The notes under the pieces were generated by a model. It was not told the origin of the DNA and ran no database searches. It saw only the letters and a program-made list of their open reading frames with translations. A stretch of DNA of 11,808 nt. Origin: Lachnospiraceae bacterium. Lineage in GTDB: Bacteria > Bacillota > Clostridia > Lachnospirales > Lachnospiraceae. How positions within the stretch are numbered: position 1 is the stretch's first letter; each line of letters starts with the position of its first letter. Positions 1 through 6,281 of the stretch are shown here, piece by piece. Position numbers and translations under genes: made by a program. The stretch is from positions 1-11,808 of the forward strand of contig CAAGLJ010000206.1 in assembly GCA_900770785.1 (NCBI GenBank), in the 5' to 3' direction.

Positions 1-19
1 ACGTGTGCTCTTCCGATCT
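1..19. other. Illumina adapter remnant (sequencing artefact)
   Basis: The first 19 bases, ACGTGTGCTCTTCCGATCT, equal the 3' end of the Illumina TruSeq read-2 adapter. Read on the minus strand they give AGATCGGAAGAGCACACGT, the standard adapter read-through. The real genome starts at about base 20, inside the cation-efflux gene. Any reading frame using these bases, including the open frame at 3-236 on the plus strand, is not biological at its start. Confidence 0.96.
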
Positions 20-695
20 GCTGCCCAAGCAAAGGATTGATGGTATCTCTGGCTGCATTAAAGCCGGCATAAAGGATAAAAAGACCCACCAATATTCCGC
101 AAAAGCCATCTATCTTCCACTTGAAGAAATGCTCTGCAAGGGTAGCAATAAGAACAACAGCAGTAGTGACGGTATCACTCAGGCTGTCTGTGGCAGTGGC
201 CTTCATGGCAGAGCTGCTGATTTTTTTTCCCACTGAAAAATTGTAATAGGCCATATAAAGCTTTACCAGTATGGAAGCGAGCAAAATCATGGCAATCAAT
301 GGGCTGAAGGAAGTTTCCTCCGGCTGGAGGACTTTTTTGAAGGAAGAAACGATCAGTTCATAGCCCATAATCAGAATAGCACCGGATACGATGAGACCGG
401 ATATGTACTCAATTCTTCCATGTCCAAAGGGATGATCCGGGTCGGCCTCCTGACCGGACATTTTAAAGCCGATAAGGGTAATAAGAGAGGAGCCTGCGTC
501 GGACAGGTTATTGAAAGCGTCTGCCGTAATGGCGATAGATTTACTCAGGGTTCCTGCCAGAATTTTTCCCAGAAATAATAGAATATTCAGGCATATTCCC
601 AACGCCCCACAAAGCATGCCATAGGCCTGCCTTACCTGAAAAGAGGCTACGTTGTCTCCGTCTTTTATCCATAGTTTACTTAATAAGCCAATCAT
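20..695 (-). CDS. Cation diffusion facilitator (CDF) metal exporter, C-terminus missing
   Basis: This is a membrane antiporter of the CDF family, which exports divalent metals (Zn, Mn, Fe, Co) in exchange for protons. About 225 residues are present against the usual 300-400, because the contig ends in the adapter. The six-helix transmembrane part is nearly complete and the cytoplasmic C-terminal domain is lost. The family signature ADAFNNLSDAGSS lies in TM2 (residues 58-70) and HPFGHGRIEY follows at 88-97. The metal site reads N62-xxx-D66 in TM2 and D170-xxx-D174 in TM5. Zinc members normally have Asp or His at the first TM2 position and His in TM5, so this N/D/D/D set leans toward manganese (inference; human ZnT10 also uses an Asn in TM2 for Mn). 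The ATG at 695 is preferred over the in-frame ATG at 713 because the GGAGG at 711-707 overlaps the upstream ATG and can serve only the downstream one. It is transcribed divergently from gpmI. The exact substrate is uncertain. Confidence 0.9.
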
Positions 696-771
696 GCTGC
701 CTGCTTCCTCCATCAAAAGTCAATTTTTTAGTCTGTACCAGTTTTTTTCACCTCTGGATAGCATTTTTCTT

Positions 772-800
772 ATCATAGTCTTTTTTGGGAAAAAACACAA
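772..800 (-). promoter_or_regulatory. Promoter of the CDF gene
   Basis: On the minus strand TTGTGT (800-795) is followed after 17 bases by TATGAT (777-772), a fair sigma-A-type promoter. Transcription would start near 765 and leave a leader of about 70 nt before the ATG at 695. That is too short for a typical yybP-ykoY manganese riboswitch, and none is seen. It stands back to back with the gpmI promoter, with 8 bases between the two elements. Confidence 0.5.
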
Positions 801-808
801 TCTCCATA

Positions 809-838
809 TTGCCTAAATTCTTGGAACGGTGGTATACT
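809..838 (+). promoter_or_regulatory. Promoter of gpmI
   Basis: TTGCCT (809-814) and TATACT (833-838) are separated by 18 bases, matching a sigma-A-type promoter. Transcription would start near 845, giving a leader of about 40 nt before the gpmI start. Confidence 0.6.
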
Positions 839-884
839 ACAGAAGGTAAAATATTTCTATTTCACACTGAAGAAGGAGAAAGAG

Positions 885-2423
885 ATGAGTAAAAAACCAA
901 CCGTATTAATGATTTTAGATGGTTATGGATTGAACAGTACGCAGGATGGCAATGCTATTGCACAGGCAAAGACTCCTGTTATGGATAAACTGATGGCGGA
1001 ATATCCTTTTGTAAAAGGTAATGCCAGTGGAATGGCAGTGGGACTTCCTGAGGGACAGATGGGAAACTCTGAGGTGGGACATTTGAACATGGGTGCAGGC
1101 CGTATCGTTTATCAGGAGCTGACCAGAATTACCAAAGAGATTCAGGATGGAACTTTTTTTGCAAATCCGGCCTTGCTGAAAGCAGTGGAGAATTGCAAAA
1201 AGAACGATTCTGCACTGCATTTATTCGGGCTTCTGTCCGATGGAGGCGTACACAGTCACAATACCCATCTGTATGGCCTGCTGGAGCTGGCAAAGAGAAA
1301 TGGACTCTCCAAAGTGTATGTACACTGCTTCCTGGATGGAAGAGATCCCCCTCCCGCCAGTGGAAAAGGCTTTGCAGAAGAGCTGGAAGCAGAAATGGCT
1401 AAAATTGGCGTGGGTGAAATCGCTTCTGTAATGGGGCGTTACTATGCCATGGACAGAGATAATAATTATGACAGGATAAAGCTGGCCTATGATGCACTGA
1501 CCAAAGGAGAAGGCAATAAAGGCACCTCTGGTCCTGCTGCAATTCAGGCTTCTTATGATGCAGATAAGACGGACGAATTCGTTATGCCTGCGGTAATCGA
1601 AAAGAATGGTGCACCGACAGCATTAATTAAAGATAAGGATTCCGTTATTTTCTTTAACTTCCGTCCTGACCGGGCAAGAGAAATTACCAGAGCCTTCTGC
1701 GATAATGATTTTAAAGGCTTTGACCGGAAAAGACTTGATTTAACTTACGTGTGTTTTTCAGACTATGACCCTACTATTCCCAATAAAGAGGTAGCTTTCC
1801 ACAAGATTTCCGTTACCAACACCTTTGGTGAATGGCTGGCAGCAAATAATATGACTCAGGCAAGAATTGCAGAAACGGAGAAGTATGCACACGTTACCTT
1901 CTTTTTCAATGGCGGTGTAGAAGAGCCTAATAAGGGAGAAGACAGGATTCTGGTGAACTCACCCAAGGTGGCTACTTATGATTTGAAGCCTGAGATGAGT
2001 GCCTATGAGGTTTGTGACCGGCTGGTGGAAGCTATCAAATCGGATAAATATGATGTGATTATTATCAACTTTGCCAATCCGGATATGGTAGGCCATACCG
2101 GTGTGGAAAAAGCAGCTATTAAGGCTATTGAGGTAGTGGATGAGTGCATTGGAAGGGCCGTAGGGGCTTTAAAGAGTGTGGACGGAACCATGTTTATCTG
2201 TGCCGACCACGGTAATGCGGAGCAGCTGGTAGATTACGAAACCAGGGCGCCCTTTACCGCGCATACCACCAATGAAGTGCCTTTCATTCTGGTAAATTAT
2301 GATCCCGCCTATACCTTGAGAGAAGGTGGCTGTCTGGCAGATATCGTTCCTACGCTGATTCAGATTATGGGCAAGGAACAGCCGGCTGAAATGACGGGTA
2401 AATCGTTATTGGTACGTAAATAA
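885..2423 (+). CDS. gpmI: 2,3-bisphosphoglycerate-independent phosphoglycerate mutase
   Basis: This cytoplasmic glycolytic enzyme interconverts 3-phosphoglycerate and 2-phosphoglycerate. It belongs to the alkaline-phosphatase-fold family, which uses two Mn ions and a phosphoserine intermediate. At 512 residues it is the usual full length. Visible catalytic and metal residues are D12 in LDGYG, nucleophile S62 in NSEVGHLNMGAGR, H123, the D151-R153 region of FLDGRDPPPASG, D400 and H404 in NPDMVGHTG, D441 and H442 in CADHGNAE, and H460 in FTAHTTNE. The inserted transferase domain occupies roughly residues 80-310. The ATG has GAAGGAGA about 7 bases upstream. The gene has its own promoter and terminator, so it looks monocistronic. 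Its usual pathway neighbour eno lies 3.9 kb downstream beyond an ABC operon. The divergent CDF gene has Mn-type residues, which fits a link with this Mn-dependent enzyme (inference). Function is very secure. Confidence 0.98.
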   Translation: MSKKPTVLMILDGYGLNSTQDGNAIAQAKTPVMDKLMAEYPFVKGNASGMAVGLPEGQMGNSEVGHLNMGAGRIVYQELTRITKEIQDGTFFANPALLKAVENCKKNDSALHLFGLLSDGGVHSHNTHLYGLLELAKRNGLSKVYVHCFLDGRDPPPASGKGFAEELEAEMAKIGVGEIASVMGRYYAMDRDNNYDRIKLAYDALTKGEGNKGTSGPAAIQASYDADKTDEFVMPAVIEKNGAPTALIKDKDSVIFFNFRPDRAREITRAFCDNDFKGFDRKRLDLTYVCFSDYDPTIPNKEVAFHKISVTNTFGEWLAANNMTQARIAETEKYAHVTFFFNGGVEEPNKGEDRILVNSPKVATYDLKPEMSAYEVCDRLVEAIKSDKYDVIIINFANPDMVGHTGVEKAAIKAIEVVDECIGRAVGALKSVDGTMFICADHGNAEQLVDYETRAPFTAHTTNEVPFILVNYDPAYTLREGGCLADIVPTLIQIMGKEQPAEMTGKSLLVRK

Positions 2424-2440
2424 ATCGTAAATTCCCTAAG

Positions 2441-2464
2441 GGAGCCTGTACAGGCTCCTTTTTT
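2441..2464 (+). terminator. Rho-independent terminator of gpmI
   Basis: GGAGCCT and AGGCTCC form a perfect 7-bp GC-rich stem around a GTAC loop (2441-2458). Six T residues follow directly (2459-2464). It lies 18 bases after the gpmI stop and isolates gpmI from the next operon. Confidence 0.93.
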
Positions 2465-2534
2465 CATTCATTTGGACTGGGGAAAGGTGACAGGGAAACG
2501 GGCAATCAGGCCCTTTAAAACAGGCAAAAAAGAA

Positions 2535-2563
2535 TTGACAGAAAAAGATTTTTATAGTATATT
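2535..2563 (+). promoter_or_regulatory. Strong promoter of the GntR-ABC operon
   Basis: TTGACA (2535-2540), 17 bases, then TATATT (2558-2563) gives a near-consensus sigma-A promoter, the best in the window. Transcription would start near 2570, leaving about 70 nt of leader before the repressor start. So strong a promoter is expected to need repression, and a dyad overlaps the start point. Confidence 0.82.
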
Positions 2564-2564
2564 T

Positions 2565-2589
2565 TGTGTACTATGAATGATAATACACT
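2565..2589 (+). promoter_or_regulatory. Candidate operator for the YtrA-type repressor
   Basis: A dyad centred on 2577 reads TGTGTA (2565-2570), 13 bases, TACACT (2584-2589). From GTGTA to TACAC (2566-2588), 9 of 11 position pairs are complementary, with further matches inside the spacer. As I recall, the Bacillus subtilis YtrA operator is AGTGTA-N13-TACACT, the same arrangement with one base different. The site covers the predicted transcription start, where a bound repressor would block initiation. A second, overlapping inverted repeat, ATAGTA-N9-TACTAT (2554-2574), covers the -10 element. Binding by the adjacent repressor is inferred. Confidence 0.6.
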
Positions 2590-2641
2590 TGTTTTAGAAA
2601 ATCGAAAAATGGAAGGATGAATTGTACAGGAAGGAGGAACC

Positions 2642-3013
2642 ATGATTGTACTGGATTTAAAGGATGCCAGGCCCTTATATGAGCAGATTGTGGAGCGGTT
2701 TAAACATCTGATTTTATGTGGAGCCTTACCGGAAGATGAAAAGCTGCCTTCGGTCAGGAATCTGGCTATGGAATTGTCAATTAATCCCAACACGATTCAG
2801 AAGGCCTATGGAGAGCTGGAGCGGCAGGGCTTTATTTATACCGTAAAGGGAAGGGGAAATTTTGTTTCTCCCAACGGAGAGCTGAAGGAAGCCAGGAAGG
2901 AAGAATTAAAGCAGCAGCTTCTTAAGCTGGTGAAGGAAGGGGAGTGTATTGGCTTAAGCCAAAGCGAAATAATCGAATTTCTTAAAGAAGAAAAAGCGAA
3001 GCAGGAAGAATAA
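2642..3013 (+). CDS. GntR-family repressor, YtrA subfamily
   Basis: This is a DNA-binding transcription regulator, probably repressing its own operon and thereby the ABC transporter. The 123 residues match the YtrA subfamily, which has a winged helix-turn-helix followed by only a short helical dimerisation tail in place of a ligand-binding domain. PLYEQIVERFKHLILCG (12-28) opens the domain, LPSVRNLAMELSINPNTIQK (35-54) is the recognition core, and GFIYTVKGRGNFVS (64-77) is the wing. Residues 78-123 are charged and helical. AGGAAGGAGGAA sits just ahead of the ATG. The ATPase gene follows after 45 bases, so the genes are co-transcribed. YtrA-type operons in Bacillus and relatives respond to cell-wall-active antibiotics. 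Whether this one does cannot be told from the sequence. Confidence 0.93.
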   Translation: MIVLDLKDARPLYEQIVERFKHLILCGALPEDEKLPSVRNLAMELSINPNTIQKAYGELERQGFIYTVKGRGNFVSPNGELKEARKEELKQQLLKLVKEGECIGLSQSEIIEFLKEEKAKQEE

Positions 3014-3058
3014 GCCAAGCAGCACACAAGGAAGTAAGAAAGAAGATGAGGAGGAAAT

Positions 3059-3964
3059 ATGATTACCCTGGAAAATGTATCCAAGCGTTTTGATGATGTC
3101 TGGGCAGTGAATAATGTCAGCCTTACCATGCAGGAAGGAAGCGTTTTTGGACTTATTGGAACTAATGGAGCCGGTAAGACCACTATGCTCAGGATGATAG
3201 CGGGAATTATACGCCCCGACAGCGGAGAGATTCTGATAGATGAGAAAAAAGTATTTGACAATGAAGCAGCCATAAAGGAGTTTTATTTTATTCCGGATGA
3301 ACCCTATTTTTTCCGTAACGCGACTCCAAAGGATATGGAGAAGTATCTGGCATGTACCTATGAAGATTTTGCGGTTCTGCCTTATTATGATTATCTGGAA
3401 AAGTTTGGACTGCGTAAGGACAGAAAGATTTCCACTTTTTCAAAGGGAATGCAGAAGCAGCTGGCGATAATCTGCGGGCTTTGCTCTAATGCCAAATATC
3501 TGATTTGTGATGAGACCTTCGACGGGCTGGATCCGGTGATGCGTCAGGCCATAAAGGGAATTTTGGCCAACCATATGGAGCAGAGAGGCTTAACCCCCAT
3601 TATTGCTTCTCATAATCTGCGGGAACTGGAGGATATTTGTGACCATATCGGACTTTTACACGCAGGAGGTGTTTTACTGTCAAAAGATCTTCTGGATATG
3701 AAATGTAATATACAGAAAATTCAGTGTGTATTTTCTACTGAGGATGAAGCATTGAAGGCGAAGAAGCAGATGAGTATTTTGCAGATGGAGAAAAGGGGAA
3801 TGCTGTATACCATTACGGCAAGAGGCAGCAGAGAGGAGATGATTTCCACATTTGCTGCATTGGATACGGTATTTTATGAAGTATTGCCATTGTCTCTGGA
3901 AGAAATCTTCATCAGTGAAACGGAGGTAGCAGGTTATGACATCAAAAAAATTATTTTTGGCTGA
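3059..3964 (+). CDS. ABC transporter ATP-binding protein (YtrB-like)
   Basis: This cytoplasmic ATPase subunit powers the membrane protein encoded next to it. In 301 residues it carries Walker A GTNGAGKT (34-41), a signature loop written FSKGM (127-131) in place of LSGGQ, Walker B YLICDE with D151 and E152, a D-loop GLDP, and the switch histidine H185 in ASHN. The Q-loop position reads IPDEP (78-82) without a glutamine. As far as I recall, the SKGM signature and a P-x-E-P Q-loop both occur in ABC-2-type exporter ATPases of this group. Residues from about 215 form a C-terminal extension. GAGGAGGAA precedes the ATG. The last 29 bases overlap the permease gene in another frame, which suggests translational coupling. 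The substrate is unknown. Confidence 0.93.
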   Translation: MITLENVSKRFDDVWAVNNVSLTMQEGSVFGLIGTNGAGKTTMLRMIAGIIRPDSGEILIDEKKVFDNEAAIKEFYFIPDEPYFFRNATPKDMEKYLACTYEDFAVLPYYDYLEKFGLRKDRKISTFSKGMQKQLAIICGLCSNAKYLICDETFDGLDPVMRQAIKGILANHMEQRGLTPIIASHNLRELEDICDHIGLLHAGGVLLSKDLLDMKCNIQKIQCVFSTEDEALKAKKQMSILQMEKRGMLYTITARGSREEMISTFAALDTVFYEVLPLSLEEIFISETEVAGYDIKKIIFG

Positions 3965-6155
3965 TTACACAGAGAATTTTAAACGAAGAAACTGGGTATT
4001 CTGGTTGCAGTTTCTGGCCTTCTTTTCCTGTTTTCCGGGAGCAATTTTACTGGGCCTGAACAATATTAGTCAGCGATATTCTGACAATACGGCCCTCATC
4101 GGAGGTAAATTATCCGCCTATACTTTAGAGATATTCGATATGAATGAAGGGATCAGTATTATCATTGTGGGACTGGCTATTCTCACCGGTATTCAGGCCT
4201 TTTCCTGGCTTCATCATAAAAAGAAGGTCAATTTTTACCATAGTCAGCCGGTAAGCAGAAACCGGAGATTTCTGGTCATCTGGATTAACGGAATAGTCTG
4301 TTTTTTCATTAGCTATATAGCCAATCTGGGACTGGGAATGGCAGCAGTAGCAAGCTACGGCTGTCTGACAGGAGAAATTCTGACGGTGATTCCCAGAGCC
4401 TTATTAGCTCATTCGCTTTTATTTATGTCGATTTACCATGTAGCAATTATTGCTGTAATGCTGACAGGGCATACACTGGTAAGTCTGATTGGTACAGTAA
4501 TCCTGTTGACCTATGAAATTGCAGTGAGAGCCCTGTATACTACTCTGGCCTCCGCATTTTTTCGTACCTATGGCTATCGGGAAAGCAGCAAAATCCTGAA
4601 TACCCTGCTATCACCTCTGGTTACCTTCTTTCATTATCTGTTTGGACGGAATAATCGTACCTATGGGGTGGAACAGATCACCTATACAGAGACCATCTTT
4701 ACCATGACAGGGCTGGCTCTTTTCTTCGGTCTGGCAGGCTGGCTTTTGTATAAGGCAAGGCCCAGCGAGAGTCATGGAAAGTCCATTAGCTTCCCACAGA
4801 TTAAAGAGCCCCTGAAGGTGTTGCTGCTGCTGGTCTTTGGAACGGCAGGGGGATTGTTTATCTATGATATTTCGGGAAGCAGCGACGCATTTGGGATTAT
4901 TGGAGTGATCTTTGCAGCAGTGATTGGTCATGGTGTAATTGAGTTAATTTATGAAGTGGATTTCAGGGCAATCAGAAAGGGACTCATTGGACTGGGACTT
5001 TCAGCGGCTTTGGCCGTTTTTATTTTCATAGCCTTTCGGTGGGACATTTTTGGCTATGACGATAAAATTCCCGGGTCAGAACAGGTGGAAAGTGTAGCGC
5101 TTACCCTGGAAAAAGGCTATGGTGGGGATAATACCAGGGTGCTTTTGGATGGTACAGAGGTGAGTGTGGCGGATTACTGGCGGGCCGAGATGGAACTTAA
5201 GGATATGGATATGGTGTATCGGCTGTTGGATAATCGGGTAAATGTGAAACAGCCCTCTGAATATGAGAACCTGTACCGACTGGAGGTAGTATTCAATCTG
5301 AAAAGGGGAAAGACCTCTTACCGGACTTTTTACTTCAGCTATAAGGACAATCTGGAGGTAATGAATGAAATTTTCCATACGCCGGAATACCAGAAGACCA
5401 CCAATCAGCTGATGGAAGATAATTTTGTTCAGGAATTCAATATTTTCAAGGCCGACTATGAAAATGGCCGTACTACCTATGCCGTACCCGCCTCAAAGGT
5501 TGGCTCCTTGTTGGAAGCTTATGTTAAGGATGTAAATAATACGGAATTTGCCGATATCAATAACAGTATCCCTGTAGGCAGACTGGTAATTGGAGGATGG
5601 GGTATTCAGAATAAGGAATATGTAAACCAGTGGGGGGTAACCATTTATCCCACTTTTATGAATACCATTTCTCTGCTGGAGCAATGCGGCATTACTACGG
5701 AAGCGGTTTATGATCAGGAATACATGGAGCGGATTAAGAGTATTTCCATTGTTTATACGGACTATGAGGCATGGGAGGCCTCTGGGCAGCCTTTGTTAAG
5801 AGATTATCGCAGAGAAATTGTCTTTGCAGACAAAGAGGATGAGGCGAAATTGTCCGGCGGATTTTCTGATAATGGGGCAGAAGTATTCTATGTGGAAGCC
5901 GAAAAGCTGAAGGAAATTGTAGATAATGCCTGTTTACAGGAAATTACCCATTGGAATCCTTATGAGGGAATGGACTTTAATACCAATTATGAAATATATG
6001 TGGGACTGTATGAACATTCAGAGGCAGCAAGAAACGCGTCCTATACGGTAGAAGAGTATGGAAAGGTCTATACCTATAGTGAAGCCTATTTCTTTAAAGA
6101 GGGGCAGATTCCTGAGTTTGTAACAGAAGCAATCAGGGAGATTTCCCCAAAATAA
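3936..6155 (+). CDS. ABC-2-type permease with large C-terminal domain
   Basis: This is the membrane partner of the preceding ATPase, 739 residues long. About nine hydrophobic segments can be placed, near 20-41, 73-92, 111-141, 150-178, 179-203, 251-272, 293-311, 317-339 and 348-367. The motif YHSQPVSRNRRF (101-112) matches the HSLPVSR motif common after TM2 in this permease family, with Gln for Leu. Residues 370-739 are hydrophilic and follow the last helix. They form a soluble domain whose side of the membrane depends on the exact helix count; I expect it outside. It may correspond to a domain of unknown function in Firmicute permeases (DUF6449, from memory and not checked). The gene starts inside the ATPase gene, with GGAGG upstream. 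With no separate permease or binding protein nearby, a homodimer plus two ATPases is the simplest complex (inference). Export, resistance or envelope-stress sensing are all possible. Confidence 0.85.
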   Translation: MTSKKLFLADYTENFKRRNWVFWLQFLAFFSCFPGAILLGLNNISQRYSDNTALIGGKLSAYTLEIFDMNEGISIIIVGLAILTGIQAFSWLHHKKKVNFYHSQPVSRNRRFLVIWINGIVCFFISYIANLGLGMAAVASYGCLTGEILTVIPRALLAHSLLFMSIYHVAIIAVMLTGHTLVSLIGTVILLTYEIAVRALYTTLASAFFRTYGYRESSKILNTLLSPLVTFFHYLFGRNNRTYGVEQITYTETIFTMTGLALFFGLAGWLLYKARPSESHGKSISFPQIKEPLKVLLLLVFGTAGGLFIYDISGSSDAFGIIGVIFAAVIGHGVIELIYEVDFRAIRKGLIGLGLSAALAVFIFIAFRWDIFGYDDKIPGSEQVESVALTLEKGYGGDNTRVLLDGTEVSVADYWRAEMELKDMDMVYRLLDNRVNVKQPSEYENLYRLEVVFNLKRGKTSYRTFYFSYKDNLEVMNEIFHTPEYQKTTNQLMEDNFVQEFNIFKADYENGRTTYAVPASKVGSLLEAYVKDVNNTEFADINNSIPVGRLVIGGWGIQNKEYVNQWGVTIYPTFMNTISLLEQCGITTEAVYDQEYMERIKSISIVYTDYEAWEASGQPLLRDYRREIVFADKEDEAKLSGGFSDNGAEVFYVEAEKLKEIVDNACLQEITHWNPYEGMDFNTNYEIYVGLYEHSEAARNASYTVEEYGKVYTYSEAYFFKEGQIPEFVTEAIREISPK

Positions 6156-6230
6156 GTATTCAGACAGGGCCGGATGCCTTCCGGGTTATCAGGTAAGAAC
6201 CATAGAAAGAATGAAAGAATGAAGTTTCTT

Positions 6231-6281
6231 CCCTCTGGGTATACTGATTAAAAATGAGTTTTAAGGAGGTATACCCATGGG
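6231..6281 (+). promoter_or_regulatory. eno leader hairpin over the ribosome binding site, with embedded -10
   Basis: GGGTATAC (6237-6244) pairs perfectly with GTATACCC (6269-6276). The pairing extends by T6236 with A6277 of the start codon and, past one mismatch, to 6232-6234 with 6279-6281. Inside it TTAAAA (6248-6253) pairs with TTTTAA (6259-6264) around ATGAG. The ribosome binding site AAGGAGGT (6263-6270) is split across the inner stem, an internal loop and the outer stem, and the ATG lies in or next to the outer stem. TATACT at 6240-6245 could also be a -10 box, but its -35 is poor. RNA started there would lack the left arm and be free of the outer stem. A regulatory role is inferred. 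Confidence 0.5.

Noticed and set aside
3..236. Open reading frame on the plus strand at the window start
   Set aside because: Its start lies in adapter sequence, and the true gene over this stretch is the CDF exporter on the minus strand, which carries clear family motifs.
2499..2517. GGGC/GCCC hairpin followed by TTTAAAA upstream of the GntR promoter
   Set aside because: The stem is four GC pairs with a bulge beyond, much weaker than the terminator at 2441-2464 just upstream, and the T-run is too short.
6170..6184. Hairpin CCGGA/TCCGG after the ABC permease as a terminator
   Set aside because: The stem is only 5 bp and no T-run follows, so termination cannot be claimed.
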